52,320 nucleotides of DNA from Nymphaea colorata (GCF_008831285.2 NW_022205028.1:1-52320); one strand, 5' to 3'. Shown: positions 10,820-22,781, numbered from the stretch's first letter. The notes: generated by a model from the letters alone, not told the origin. Numbers and translations: made by a program.

Positions 10820-13800
10820 ATGGGGGCAGTAATAGATGCTCTTGTGCAAACAGCCATTTCTACTGCAACCAATTTGTTGAAAGAGACGAAAGACTACATC
10901 TTGAATGCCAAAGACGATCTGAAGAAGCTCCAAAGGATCCTGAAAATCTTCCAAAAGGCCATTAAAGATGCTGATCGAGTCCTTTTTCAGCAAGGAGTGC
11001 GACAGACAACTAGAGTTTGAGCTTCATTATGATGCCGAGGACATCATCAAGGATATCGAAGCAAAATTGAGGCCAGCAAGAGGGATCAGGTACGGAACGG
11101 TCTTTGACCACAGCACTCTCTTCCTATTATGAAGATGTTCTTTTCGTTACCAACTTGGTAACAAAATCAAGAAAATCAATGAAAGGCTTGATAAAATAAA
11201 GAAAGATTGGGACATGGTGGATAGGCTCAAAACAACTCCAAAAGGGGTGTAAGGACCCTGTTCATGGTGAACATGTAAACCCAAAGAGGCAACCCACACA
11301 TAGGTGTACAACTGCCCACAGGCAGGGAGAATGATAAAAGGTGTTAGTAGAAATGCTCTCATCGAATGACTTTTGTAGTAAGACTGAGAAGGATGGTGCT
11401 TCTATTATCTCCATTGTTGGAAAGGGAGGGATCGGTAAAACGACTCTAGCAAACATGGTATTTAATGAAATTGAACAACAGTTCGGGGAACGCAGGTGGT
11501 GGGTTTGTGTTTTGGAAAGGCCAAACCATAAGGATTTGGTGCGGCAGATACTAAGGGAAGTGTGCAAGAGTTCTGGAGAAAACACTGATTGTTCCTTGAC
11601 TGACTTATGCAAACATTACTGAACGAGCTCTCAAAGTAAAAAATTTTGTTGGTCCTAGATGATGTATGGGAAGTAAAATGGTGGAGGAAGAGATAGGGGG
11701 AACATTGATGGTGGGTGCAATGGGGACAAAAATTTGATTACCAGTAGAAAGAAATATGTGTCGGAGGGATGGGTGCTTTTTATATGCATGAATTACAAGA
11801 ATTTAATTTCCACCAAAGTTGGTACTTGTTTCTAAGGAGGTTTTAAGAGAAGGCCAAACAGAAGAAGATTCGGTGATGCATAAGATCAAATTTGTTGGAG
11901 AGGGAATAGTAAAAAGTGTGGTGGGTTGCCACTTGTGATTAAGATGGTGGGTCCATGATCCGCACCAAGAAAATGAGGAGGGAGGACTGGAAGTCCGTCG
12001 TGGATAGTAAGATATGGGAATGGAAGACTCCTGCAGCCTCATCATCGTCCACTGAAATAGGTGGTGATATTCTTTCTGGTCTCATGCTGAGCTACGATGA
12101 CTTGCCATATTATTTGAAGAGTTGTTTTGTGTATTGCTCCATTTATCCAAAGGATTATGAGATTGAAAGGGAGACATTGATCATGCAATGGGTGGCACAC
12201 GGATTGATTGAGGCTGGCATAGATGTTAAAGCCACAACAAACCAATACATTGAAGATTTGATAAGGCGGTGTTTGATTGAAGAAATTGATTTGAAGAGCA
12301 TCAAATTGCATGACATTTTGCATGACCTTGCCTTATATATAGGTGGAAGGGAATATGGCCATGCCTCTACTACTGAGCACACCTGCCATCTGTCATTACT
12401 TGGTGTACACGATGCAGAGGCACACAAGTCCATTGAATACCTTTCACTTGTAAAATATCTCGATCTAAGCAATTCTAAATGAGACGGTTGCCCAGTTCAA
12501 TCTGCAGACTCTGTAACTTGCAAACATTGGATTTAAATTATAGTAAAATTGAAGAGTGCCCAAGGAAATGGGTGAACTCTGCAACTTGAGGTTTCTTGGG
12601 CTGAAATGGACATGGGAATTGAAATTTATAGCGGAAGGCTTGGGGAAGCTTACCAATTTTCGGACCTTGCATAGATTTGTGGTATGCGATGACGAAGGGG
12701 ACACAAAGGGATGCGATATTAGGGAACTAAAAGACTTGAACAAACTACAGGGGGAATTGTCAATACAGGGTTGGAGGGGACAAGAAAAGCAATTGATTGT
12801 GCAAGAAATGCACAATTGCTTAAGGAGAAGTATGGCATAATTAGTTTGGAATTCTACTTTGGAATTACTGGAGGTGTTTCAGAACAGAGTGGTACTTCTG
12901 AACAGAGTAATGAGAACAGAGTGGTGCTTCTGAACAGAGTGGTGCACTGGAGGCATTGGAACCTCCACTTGGGCTGGAGTGCTTGGAGATAGGTGATTAT
13001 AAAGGAAAGATGCCAGTTTGGCATTTGAATACTGAGTATACCAACCTACATTCACTAAAGCTGGAAAGATGCCATTTATGGGAAAAACTAATAAGCATTA
13101 CCTCGTTGAAAGTACCAAATGTCATCAATTGCCCAGCACTATGTGAAATAGCTAGCACGCCTGCCTTTGAGTCGTTGAAGGTAGAGGAATGCTGCAGCCT
13201 AGAGCAATTACCTCATCACATGCCTGCTCTCAAGTGGTTGGAGTGGCACTTTGTGACAGCCTAGAGCAATTGCCTGATCACAGGCCTGCTCTCAAGTCGT
13301 TGATGGTGTGGGCATGTGATGGCTTAAAGGCTCTTGTTAACATGCCTGCCTTGGAGTCATTGGAGGTGAGTTATTGTGATTGTATAGAGCATTTACATGA
13401 CATGCCTGCTCTGAAGTCATTGATGGTGCGGAGATGTGATAGGCTGAAGACTCTAGCTGACATGCCTGCCTTGGAGTCGTTGGAGGTAGAATTTTGTGAC
13501 AGCCTAGAGTAATTACGTCCTGACATGCCTCCTCTCAAGTCATAGAAAGTGTATGGACCTAATAGCTTGAAGGCTCTTGTTAACGTTCCTTTACTTGAGG
13601 AGTTGATGGTGGAAGGTTTGCTCAACTGGGAAGGGTGGCCAGCAGATGGATTAGGGGAAACAACATTGACTTCTATGCCAAGGTTAAGAGAGGCAAATTT
13701 TATGAATTGTCAAGGGATGCAGACAGAAGGCTTGCTTGATGCTCTATTGGAGCTGGCGCGGCATGATGGTCAAGTGACTCACCTCCAAAGTCTGTCAGTG

Positions 13801-14079
13801 TGTTGTTGCCTAAGTGCAAGATTGGGATGAAAATTCCTTGAGCAACTGCCTAACCTCATTGAGTTAAGGTTGGATCCAGACTCAGCAGTACTACTTCCAT
13901 CACCATTGCCATCAGAGGTATCAACATTTCTACCCTCCCTCAAGTCTCTGTCTTTGAGTGACACGAATGTTGATGAGGTCAAATTGGGAAGGGTGCCCCA
14001 GTGCTTGTGGGGTCTCTCCCAACTGGAGACATTGTACCTCAACAAAGGGGAAGTGCATCCCAAGGGGTTGGTGCATTAG
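10820..14079 (+). pseudogene. CC-NB-ARC-LRR (CNL) disease-resistance gene, pseudogene
   Basis: Family role: cytosolic immune receptor sensing pathogen effectors. The ATG at 10820 opens an Rx_N coiled coil; YDAEDIIKDIE (~11030) is the EDVID-type motif. NB-ARC motifs follow: P-loop GKGGIGKTT (11419-11445), kinase-2 ILLVLDDVW (11643-11669), an RNBS-B trace LITSRKK (~11735), CGGLPLVIKMVG (~11915), RNBS-D CFVYCSIYPKDYEIE (~12123) and MHD as LHD (12306-12314). LRRs run from ~12430 to 14079, ending PQCLWGLSQLETLYL. Damage: frame shifts near 10995, 11100, 11620, 11700, 11950, 12480, 12560, 12835 and 13260, stops TGA-TAA near 11328, CAA to TAA at 13510 (SLEQ to SLE-stop), and TAG at ~13543. Only 11955-12482 stays open for long. 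No intron is evident. A degraded receptor. Confidence 0.92.
13220..13540 (+). repeat. 60 bp (20-residue) LRR-coding tandem repeat inside the CNL pseudogene
   Basis: The word ATGCCTG occurs at 13342, 13402 and 13462, exactly 60 bp apart, with variants at 13220, 13282 (AGGCCTG) and 13524. Each unit encodes MPALxSLxVxxCDxLxxL, alternating ES-LEV and KS-LMV forms. This is an expanded array of 20-residue LRRs, shorter than the usual ~23-24. It includes the CAA to TAA change at 13510. Confidence 0.85.
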
Positions 14080-14414
14080 GCGGGTGGGGGTGGGTAAACT
14101 ACTAGTTTCCGTTTTGAATCCCCATTGTGTCAACTGCCTGTGCTGCAAAAGGAAGGCACCGATATGAAAATTGATGCATAATGTGGGCACCTTTTCCAAG
14201 CACAAAAAGCAGACTTGGACTCTATGGGGACTTTATTGTAAAAAATGACTTCTAATACTCATTCTGCTCCCCAAACAGGGGAAACACAAAACTTTTTGAC
14301 CATTTTTCTTATTTTGTTTGATGAATTAGCAAGTTAAAGCTATGGGAAGCCCCAAGGGGTACATGTCCACTCTTCATTTCCTAAAATCTCATTACATGTC
14401 TTTATGGTTGCAGC
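14080..14414. other. 3' flank of the CNL pseudogene
   Basis: No gene. Sequence after the last LRR frame contains no further recognisable LRR units and no clear poly(A) signal that I would assign. Confidence 0.4.
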
Positions 14415-14576
14415 CAGTGGTAGAGCCAGAAATTTCTGGTTGAGGGGCACTTCATGTGTAAGATCAAACTATGTAAAAAACTGAAAATTAATGAAGTTTT
14501 GTATCTAAATAGTTTATTTTTTTTTGGGTTGGTGTTGGCAATTGCCCACACTAGCAATAATGTAGCTCTGCCACTG
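14415..14576. mobile_element. hAT-like MITE, CAGTGG ends
   Basis: 162 bp. The left end is CAGTGGTAGAGCCAG and the right end is the inverted form of CAGTGGCAGAGCTAC. The flanks GGTTGCAG (left) and GGTCACAG (right) agree at 6 of 8 positions, allowing one extra base at the left junction, consistent with an eroded 8 bp target-site duplication. Same family and almost the same length as the copy at 16246-16410. Confidence 0.7.
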
Positions 14577-14725
14577 GGTCACAGTAGCTAAGTTTTCACT
14601 ATGGTCAACACGCTATGCATCCCCATTTTTGGCTGCTGTAAATATCATTTTTTTGTTAATACAAGTCCAGAGCCTAACACCCACCATCTTCCATAGGAAA
14701 CCTGAGCTGCTAATTACCCTATATC

Positions 14726-14773
14726 TAGAGATGTCAGCATATCCGATTCGAATGTGATCTGCTGACATCCCTA
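14726..14773. mobile_element. Miniature palindromic derivative of the TAGGGATG MITE family
   Basis: 48 bp near-palindrome: TAGAGATGTCAGCATATC at the left and the inverse of TAGGGATGTCAGCAGATC at the right, meeting around ATTCGAAT. The flanks CTATATC (14719-14725) and CTATTTC (14774-14780) match at 6 of 7 positions and look like a target-site duplication. It consists of little more than the two ends of the element. Confidence 0.6.
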
Positions 14774-14780
14774 CTATTTC

Positions 14781-15081
14781 CACATAAATTGTCCAACTCA
14801 ACTCAAAGATCAGAAGACAAAGATGCAGCCCCTGAGAAATGAATTAGCATGGGATTTGCAATTGGAAGGAATGCAACAGGCAAGCTTAGCATCCAAAGAG
14901 GTGCTGATAGACTCTTTCTTAAGCATATCAATGGCCAAAAAGAGCAGCGAATAAGCCAGATGTGGGCTTGTATGAGCAGCTGCCGGCAGGGTCAACAGCT
15001 TTTCAATGAGGAGTGGACTTGGATTGTGGATCTTGCCATAGGAGCTGCCACATAGGTTTGCTTGTCATATGCCATCAGCCA
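14781..15081. other. Intergenic DNA, one short open frame of unknown meaning
   Basis: An open frame on plus ending at 15055 (about 68 codons, start ATG at 14849) has no features I recognise. It sits between two MITEs and is probably chance. Confidence 0.3.
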
Positions 15082-15531
15082 TAGGGATGTCAATGGATCA
15101 GATTCGAATAAAATATACTCTTAACCATATGTAGCTGCTTTTTCAAATACTCACGTGTTCATATTTGAATTCTGATTTGAACATGAATGAATAAAGTTCA
15201 TATCTAAGTCTGAAATCCAATTTTGCAATCTGAATATGATCTGAATCCAACTTTGCATTCACTTCTTAATCTGAATTTTGAACCAAATCTAGCTGACTTT
15301 CAATATATAAGAGTATTAGATGTATGATATTTGTTTAAAACTAAATCTGATCTGAATTTGAATCTGATCAAATATTTACATATATCTGAATCCAAATCCA
15401 ATAGAATGTCATTTCTTAAATCCAAAGCTGATCTGATTTTTCCATTGGACATTATATTTTTTTTCTATAACTGGTTTTTCAGAATGGTTTGGTTCGATAT
15501 CTGATTCAAATCGAATATATTGACATCCTTA
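15082..15531. mobile_element. hAT-like MITE, TAGGGATG ends
   Basis: About 450 bp. The left end TAGGGATGTCAATGGATCAG and the right end, inverted TAAGGATGTCAATATATTCG, form terminal inverted repeats. The interior is made of degenerate TGAATCCAA and AATCTGATC words, as in the element at 3578-3960. Flanking target duplications are not convincing. Confidence 0.7.
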
Positions 15532-16245
15532 CTTAACCAGAAATGCCTATCTCCGCCACTGGAAATGGGAGTCAAAGACGCACCATGATATGCGCGTGAT
15601 ACTACTACTTGATTCTAACTGAAGTGGCCACAGGTATTGGCAGATGATCTATGTTTCAAATCTAGGAAATGATGAGATCATTCACCTTCTTTGACGCACA
15701 TTTCAGTTCCTTTGTTTCCAAAGTCTAGAGAAGTAGCACCCATAAGAATGGAACTAAGAATGTACTGTCAGCGTGCCCCTCAAGCCAAGTAGCTATGCTA
15801 TGGCATGTCAATTCCAAATAGTTGACTACAATATATTACAAGATAACTTTGAAGCAATACTTGACGAACAATATACTAGGCAAAGTAGACCACGTAATTG
15901 AATAGTTTTGATGCGAGTGATTCCACAAACATCAACATAAGTCATTCATGCATCTCATTCATTCAGCATCATTCATCAAATATCATGTCTTGGACGTGTC
16001 AATGGATTGAAACTCACAAGATCTCGAGAGGTAGATCGGCCTATTGCCTTCTTTATTGCTTATATGAGATGTATCATTTATACCAATCTGCAAATTTGTT
16101 CATTTGGAAGTTCTACACTGTCATGCCTCATTTCTTTCAGCACCTATTATTTAAATGAGATGAAGAAGCTATTTAATTGGAATGGATACAGCCTTGTCCA
16201 TATCATTAAATAAAAGTATTGCCATTGTGTTTGTCATTCAAAGAG
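15532..16245. other. Intergenic DNA without a recognisable gene
   Basis: AT-rich. Overlapping short open frames between 15898 and 16213 show no family features. Confidence 0.4.
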
Positions 16246-16410
16246 CAGTGGTGGAGTCAAAAAAATTAGCTGGAGGGACCCTTCTTTAAAAACATTTATA
16301 TCTTTAGGGGTTATAAAAGAAAAAAAAATATTAAATTTGCTAATGTAAAAAATAAAGAAATTTTAAAGAGCTGGTCTGAGCAGCTTAGCCCACATGTGAC
16401 TAAGCCACTG
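16246..16410. mobile_element. hAT-like MITE with 8 bp target-site duplication
   Basis: 165 bp element, CAGTGGTGGAGTC at the left and the inverse of CAGTGGCTTAGTC at the right. The flanks TCAAAGAG (16238-16245) and CCAAAGAG (16411-16418) agree at 7 of 8 positions, the 8 bp duplication expected of hAT transposition. Same family as 14415-14576. No coding capacity, so it needed an hAT transposase supplied elsewhere. Confidence 0.8.
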
Positions 16411-16442
16411 CCAAAGAGGGTCAAAACGACAACATAGTGGCC

Positions 16443-16640
16443 AGGGAAGAGACACATTCAATCATGTACTTCGTCTTCGAAACTTCTCTTGCTACATTGT
16501 CATACTAGCATGTAAGATTCAATCATGTATTCAGTTTTCAAAACTTGTCTTGGTAGTTTTTTCATACTAGTGTCTAAGGGAAGAGAAATATTCAATCATG
16601 TACTTCATTCTTTAAACCTCTCTTGATACTTTCTCAATTA
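16443..16640. repeat. Degenerate tandem triplication, 61-73 bp
   Basis: ATTCAATCATGTA begins at 16456, 16517 and 16590, each time followed by related TTC.AAAC.TCTTG and TCATACTAG blocks. AGGGAAGAGA precedes the first and the third copy. It lies just upstream of the copia remnant. Confidence 0.75.
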
Positions 16641-18345
16641 ATATGCAGCCAGAATGCAAAGTTTTATAGGAATAATCCGACTGCCCACCAATTTGATGGA
16701 AAAACCATACGGCAAGGCAATGCTATGAATACCCAAGCTTTTGCTACATGGCCGGAATCGAGCTTGCTTCAAGATGATATATGGTATCTAGATTCTAGGG
16801 CAACACATCACATGGCAGCAGAAATTGGCAATGCTATCACCAACAAAAATGAATGTAAAGTTGATCTCACACTGTTTGGTAAGCTCACATTGTTTTCCCT
16901 TCATATTCAAAAATTTGATCTCAAAGATGCTTTACATGTTAATGTGCACTAAGAAAAATATGTTGTTTATGTTGCCAAACTTACACATGATAATCACCAT
17001 TTTTTTGACTTTTGTCCTCACAAATTTATGGTTTAGGATCATTAGAAATGAAAAGTTTTAGTCCAAGGCACCAACGAGAAAAATTTATACAAGCAAAGTG
17101 CTTCAATGTTTGCGCATAAACAGTTCAAACAAGAAAGCCTTTATGAAAATTTTGCCTGCACTTGTGACCTTCATTTTTTTCAATTTGAGAATTATTAGAT
17201 TTAAAGTCAAAGCATGTGGTTTTATATTGAATATGAACTTTATAAAGGATATATATGTTATGGCTCCTCACTCTTGCAATACATGCATTTCTCAACATAC
17301 TGTTTTCTATGAAGAAAACCGTTTCCTGTTTTTAAATGCTATTAATTAATTAAAAAACTAACTGTAATTTAAACTAAACCAGATAATCCAAGCCCCATTT
17401 CCAATGCAATTCAAGAGACATTCAAAATATATCATGCCCAAAATGAAACTTTGTCTATCTTCATCAACCCATAGCTTGGTCAAGAATATATCATGAATCA
17501 CCTATTTGTACATGAAGCCCCATGTCCCATCAACCAACCAAGAGAAGAAGAAAGGAAAGGAAATCATGAAGTGGAACTGGAGTTTAGACCCATCTAGTGA
17601 AAGACGTACAATAATAGAACTAATTAATTTGAACTCACCATATGATTAACCAATCTATGGATGAAACAACAGCATTAAATGCTTATTTTCCATCCAAATA
17701 TAGTCTTCCTTTGTGTCTCCTTAGTGAAGTCAATATAAGTTAAGTTGAACTCAGAGTTCATCTTAAAGCAAAATGTAATCCTAAAAGCACTCAAGCTACG
17801 GAAGAAGAGTTGGGGTCTTTTTATACAAATCACTTGTGGGCTTGTCCCAGCCAACAGCTCACATAATAATGTTAGATGTGGATGGATATTTTGATTATTA
17901 GGGAGGAACTCTAATGGCTCAATTGCTTAGTATAAGTCTCGCCACTTTGCAGAAGGTATAATCCATAAGAAGGGACATACTAATATGGAACTTATAGTCC
18001 TATTGTTAACCAAACTACAAAACCATTGATCTCAACCATGCCTATCTCGATGGGTAGATCTTTACATGAATTAGGTGTCAATACTTTCTCACAACAGATA
18101 CTAAAGTAAAAGGTGGTTCATGATGCAACCAACATGGTTTTAAGATTAATGGGTTCCAATCATGTTTATCGCCTCAATAAAGCATTGTCTAAGTCAATAA
18201 AAGGCTAACAAGGCATGTCCTTGCTCATCACACTTGGGGTTCATGAGTCACAATTAGATATGTCCATAAAATCCTCATTGATGATTTGTGTAGATGACAT
18301 CATAGTCACTAGAAGTAACATGGTTGAGGTAGAAAAAAATCATAG
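16641..18345 (+). mobile_element. Ty1/copia retrotransposon remnant (protease to reverse transcriptase)
   Basis: Plus-strand pieces in copia order. WYLDSRATHHM (16782-16812) is the aspartic protease region, with the catalytic DSG changed to DSR. Next come a damaged pre-integrase stretch (SKLTHDNH-like, then VQGTNEKNLYKQ, about 16970-17095) and, near 18125-18190, MQP..F and HVYRLNKAL, matching the start of the copia reverse transcriptase, in two frames. MICVDDIIVTRSN at 18281-18319 is the RT active site (usual YVDD as CVDD). Most of integrase and RNase H is missing or unreadable, stops are frequent, and no LTR pair was found. The tail repeats CATAGTCACTARAAGTAACA at 18300 and 18339. Confidence 0.8.
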
Positions 18346-18426
18346 TCACTAAAAGTAACAAACTAATTGTGGCAAGTTCCCTGTAAAATATATAAGACGA
18401 CAACTTATTGCAAATCAAATACTATA

Positions 18427-18430
18427 TATG

Positions 18431-18491
<61 letters not shown>
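18427..18491. repeat. (TA)n / TATG microsatellite
   Basis: About 50 bp of alternating TA flanked by TATGTATG units. Confidence 0.95.
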
Positions 18492-19568
18492 AGTGAATGG
18501 GCTCTTATAGGTAGCATAGCAGGTCAGACTGGCAGTATAGCAAAGGGCCGATTGTCAACTCGATTCTCATGAGTGCTATTCACCTGAACTACAAATGGTG
18601 AGTGTGTGATGCTTAGTTGATGGGTGTCTTGCTTTGAACTTAATTCACAAAGAAGCCCCAAACTGTGGGGCAGGAGGAAAGAGGGAGGGGCTTCCAGCTA
18701 CACCCCTACAAAACAAAAGCAAAACAACAAATCTTAAACATTTAAAACTAGCGAATTGAATAACACAATTATCATTTTTTTTCAAATTGTTGTGTCCTCC
18801 CTACCAAGGTACCAAGGTACCCAAACCTATGCCTGAATCCATGCCAGCATTAATGCGACTTGGGCTCGGGGAAATGTTGGGAACACATTTGAAAGGGATG
18901 TCAACTGTTGTAATATGATAAAGCAAGAACGCTCGGATGTAGATCCAAATGAGGAAGGAGATTCTATCAATGATTCGATCGAATACAGGAGCCAAGAAAA
19001 TTGTCATGAAAATCTGTTGTATTGACATAATTCCATATCTGATCCTATAAATCAAGATATTGATAATTTGTATGAAAGACTTTTCACTTATAAAATGGCC
19101 ATATCAGATTCATCTAAGAAGTAAACTGTTCGTAAGTGCGTTATATACAAAGGGAGCGTTTCTTGCCCTTGCTGGTCTGCTGTCAATCAGCCCTTTAGTT
19201 CAAACAACTTTAGAAAAAAAAGTGGATTTTAACATCAAATGAGCTACCATGGTTGCAAAACCAAAAAAGGTCTGAGTTAACATCTTTAACTTCTCTGCTA
19301 TATATCAATAACCAAAAGTTTCCACTAGAAATTCCTTGAGCATATGATATTCATGCACTCAGATACTTCGGGAAAGATAAATCAAAGTAGAAATTCTCTC
19401 TCAAACTACTATTGTGGTTGAGAGTTGTGTTCTTGAACCTACTAATGTGGTGATATCTTAGGCCCCCTTTCTCTCTCTAACTCTTTCTCCCTCTATATGA
19501 CAAAAGTTTTGTAATAATATTTCTCTCTCTCTAAGAATAGGAGCAAACTTTTGTAATATTTGCTGTCT
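18492..19568. other. Intergenic DNA, no gene recognised
   Basis: Contains a small duplication (ACCAAGGT twice, near 18803-18820), CT-rich tracts at 19463-19540 and short open frames without family features. Confidence 0.4.
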
Positions 19569-20195
19569 CTACATTTTGGCATGAACCAGATGATTCATGT
19601 TTTTGACCATCAAGAGATTTCTTGAGCTTATGATCATGTTGCTTTCAGTTTCATGGATCTTTCTTTCTTTCACATGCTTGGTATCCAGCAAGCTTCCTAT
19701 ATTATCTTGAACCGATGCACCTAAAGGACTCCACACATTAATTTCTGAATTCCCAATATCAATCTTGTTATGTGCAGGTAGCTTGAAGTCACCACCTGCT
19801 TCCTTTTCAAATACATTTTGGTTCTCAACAAAGCAGGTAGATGCCTGCTCCAATTCTTGGAGTTTCTCACCTACCTTTTCAGTTCTAGGATAGTTCATCA
19901 TTGAACATGAGTTGGAATTCCAAGCTAAGGAGTGGAAAAGGCCAAGAGATTGCTATACCTGTGCAAGTCCAGAATTTGGCATTGGAGCCTGACTCCATTT
20001 TTTTTTTTGTATATTGATCTGTGAAACTGTCAACGAAAGGTAGAGGAGATAACCAAAAGGCATATTTAACTGATTTGATGCTGATGTGCACCTACCTAGA
20101 GCACAGCCAAGTGTGGCCGAGGAGGCTGCCGAGGACGTAGGCAGGATACCAGCTGCTATCGCAGTCATGGTCGGAAGCAGTGAGATGGCTAGCAT
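19569..20195 (-). CDS. Possible two-exon gene fragment, unknown protein
   Basis: Two minus-strand open stretches separated by intron-like sequence. The right one (about 20195-20098) encodes a hydrophobic Ala/Ser-rich run beginning MLAISLLPTMTAIAAG and ends at a good donor, GTAGGTGC. The left one (about 19910-19569) is an open hydrophilic stretch of ~110 codons with Glu/Lys/Asn-rich composition, ending in a TAG stop after MNHLVHAKM, with a second possible donor (AAAGGTAGGT) near 19875. I do not recognise the family. It may be the 3' end of a gene, or a fragment captured by a transposon. The start used is only the first ATG of the right stretch. Confidence 0.3.
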
Positions 20196-21814
20196 GGCAT
20201 CAGTTGAAGCTATTGACTTTAGGCATTGTGAGGTTAACCGAGAGAAGATACAGGGAGGGCAAGGTGTTTTGAGCGAAGTGAGGCTAATTCCATGTCGAGC
20301 AAAGCCAAGGCGCTAAATGTAGAGCGCAAGACTGAAGGGCTGATTGAGATAGGCAGTCCGGAGGCTAGTGAGGTTAACCTTACTTCTGAGGAGACCGAAG
20401 CGTAAGGCGTTAGGCGCAAGCCGGTGAGGGAGATTGCGGAGGGCAGTGATATTTGTTGTGAGGTTAATCTGAAGACTAAAGAGAGTTGCGGCTTACATAT
20501 TGCAGCCGGTGACGAGAGCGAGGAGCATACAATGGGTTCAAGCAAGGTTCACTCAGCTGAGCAGAGCATGGAAGGGACTAGGTTCGGTCAGGTCAGTGGT
20601 CAGTAGAGCAAGGCTGAAGAGCAAAGGTTGCTGGTTTAGGCAGCCAAAGACTGCTTCAGCTGTATGAGACCAAGGAAGACTGGGCGCAACCAAGAGTGGA
20701 TCCGGGTCAAGTTTAGTTGGCAAGAGCTCAGGCTAACCTGAGCGCATCACGGCGGAGTTCAAGCCCAGACTGAGTCATTGTATTTGTTTTGTTTTGGATT
20801 TGATTGAGTCAGGTCTTGTACGCATATCAGTCCAAGACAATGGGTTAAACCCGAGACAGTCCAGTGGCACACAAGCTGGAGAGTGTGCCAAAACTTGTAA
20901 CTTTTGGAAATTGAATCAATAAAAGAAACCTTTTCTCTCCCACACGGGAGACTTTGACCTGCTTAAGTGTGGCGCCAAAAGCTTGGCCAGCGAAGGAGAC
21001 TTTGCTGGAGAAGAAGATCGCCTACAGAACCAGAGGAGCTGAACCGGGAAGGCTACCGGAACTGTAGACGTCGAATACAGTGTAGAAGGAGATCCGATCA
21101 CAGTGCAAGTGCTCTCCAATTCTTTAGGTGCTTAGAGGCTGGAATCAGAAGAAGGATCAGTTGGTTGCGTAGCAGATCGTAGCTCATCCGAGGAATTCCT
21201 GAACTGCATGTCGACAGGTGGAGGAACTTCTCAATTGGTAAGAAATCCTTCTCCATGGATATTCCACCGCGTGAACTTCCTGTTTGCCCTATCAGAAGTG
21301 GAGAGGATGCTGACGTTCTGATTGATTTGAGTCAACTCATCTAACGAGAAGAATAGATCGGTCTGATCTTTCTGAGATCGAAGGATTTGAGATGCTGACG
21401 ACTTCAGGTGATAACGATCCCTGTTTCAGGCAGATCGCCTAACGTCTGACTTAGATCAATTTCAATTCTTTTCAGAATCGATTCTTATTGTCGCAGTCAG
21501 TGTCTAATTGTTGCGTATCCCTTGCGACGAGCTACGCAGTGAAATAGTGAGGAATCGACTGACTGAAGATGAAGAAATAGAGGCTGAATTCCTGTTCTGA
21601 CGACAGCGATGGCAATCTCTGAAAATCAGCACAATTCCGGCGATCGGAGGTTGATCTGAGCAGGGAAATGGCTCAGACGTCTTCACAACTCTTGGGGGAT
21701 CGTTCTGGTGATGTTTGGGAAGAATCCGAGCTGTTTTGGATAGTTCGCCGAAGCTGATCAGAATCATGACGGTGGATCGCGGAATTAGGCAGCGCAGTTC
21801 TGAGTGACACCAAA

Positions 21815-22190
21815 AACTAGGCTGATTTCAATCCTCAATGATTCACCTTTTGGAAGCTGCTTTGAAGCTGAATTTTTAGGCGTTCGTACATCAGAATCTC
21901 AGCTATAATTGGTCCAAATTTGAGCTCAATCTGAGCTATGGTTGAATTTTGGCGAATTTTTGAAGGTGACTGGCTCCAGACGTTGCCTGAGTCCTACGAC
22001 AAGCTGATTTCAGGCAAAACCAGGCCCAACTTCAAGCTTCAACGAGTCACCTATTGGAAACGACTTTGGGCTGATTTTTAGAGCGTCTAATCCTCCAGAT
22101 CTTGGCTTCCTCTACATCAAATTTCATGATTTTTGGACCTCTGTACACGGAGTTATGATTTTTTGAAGGAACGCTAGTCTGGGAGCTGGT
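21815..22190. repeat. Diverged ~205 bp tandem duplication
   Basis: TTCAATCCTCAATGATTCACC near 21824 aligns with TTCAAGCTTCAACGAGTCACC near 22029, and both continue through ...TTGGAA.C..CTTT...GCTGA.TTTTTAG.GCGT. The copies are strongly diverged. Confidence 0.65.
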
Positions 22191-22713
22191 TCTACACATG
22201 TGAGAGGGATTCTTGCCCGTTTCCCCAAATTCTGTTATAAACTTAGGTGAAATCGATTCTCTGGTGCATTCTCCATGACTTGAGCTTGATGATCTGTAGA
22301 ATTATCTTCTACTTGAGCTCTTGATTCCTTCGCAGCACCATACTCTCTGCTGATAGCTGTGGCAACGAGCTGTTGAATTAGGCAGGAGGCAGAACCTGTT
22401 GGAGCTTGATCTTGTAGCAAGGAGCTGTATTGAAGAGGCATGCGTTGTCGCCCATTCGATGCCAGCATCCCCCAAATTCGATTACCCGAATTCGATTACA
22501 GATAGTAGGGGTTGATCTCATCTCCGGCGAAGCATCTCCACTCCTGCATTCATCTGAGATTTCTGATTGCATACAGTGACTGCTCCTATTTTCTAGAAGC
22601 ACACATCACAGGCGTAGCAGACTGGTGGTGGACTTCATTCCAATCTACCGTCCATTTGAAGGGGAAGGGTGATCTTCAGCGCCAATCTGAAGATAGATTC
22701 CCTCAATCTACAT

Positions 22714-22781
22714 CACACAATTGGGGATTCCTGCCATTCGGGTGACGCACACAATTGGGTTTTCCTGCTATTCGGGTGACG
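22714..22781. repeat. 34 bp tandem duplication
   Basis: CACACAATTGGG..TTCCTGC.ATTCGGGTGACG occurs at 22714 and again at 22748, with only a few mismatches. Confidence 0.85.

Noticed and set aside
20970-20976. TGGCGCC as a primer-binding site of an LTR retrotransposon
   Set aside because: No matching LTR pair and no pol domain nearby; a 7-base match alone is weak.
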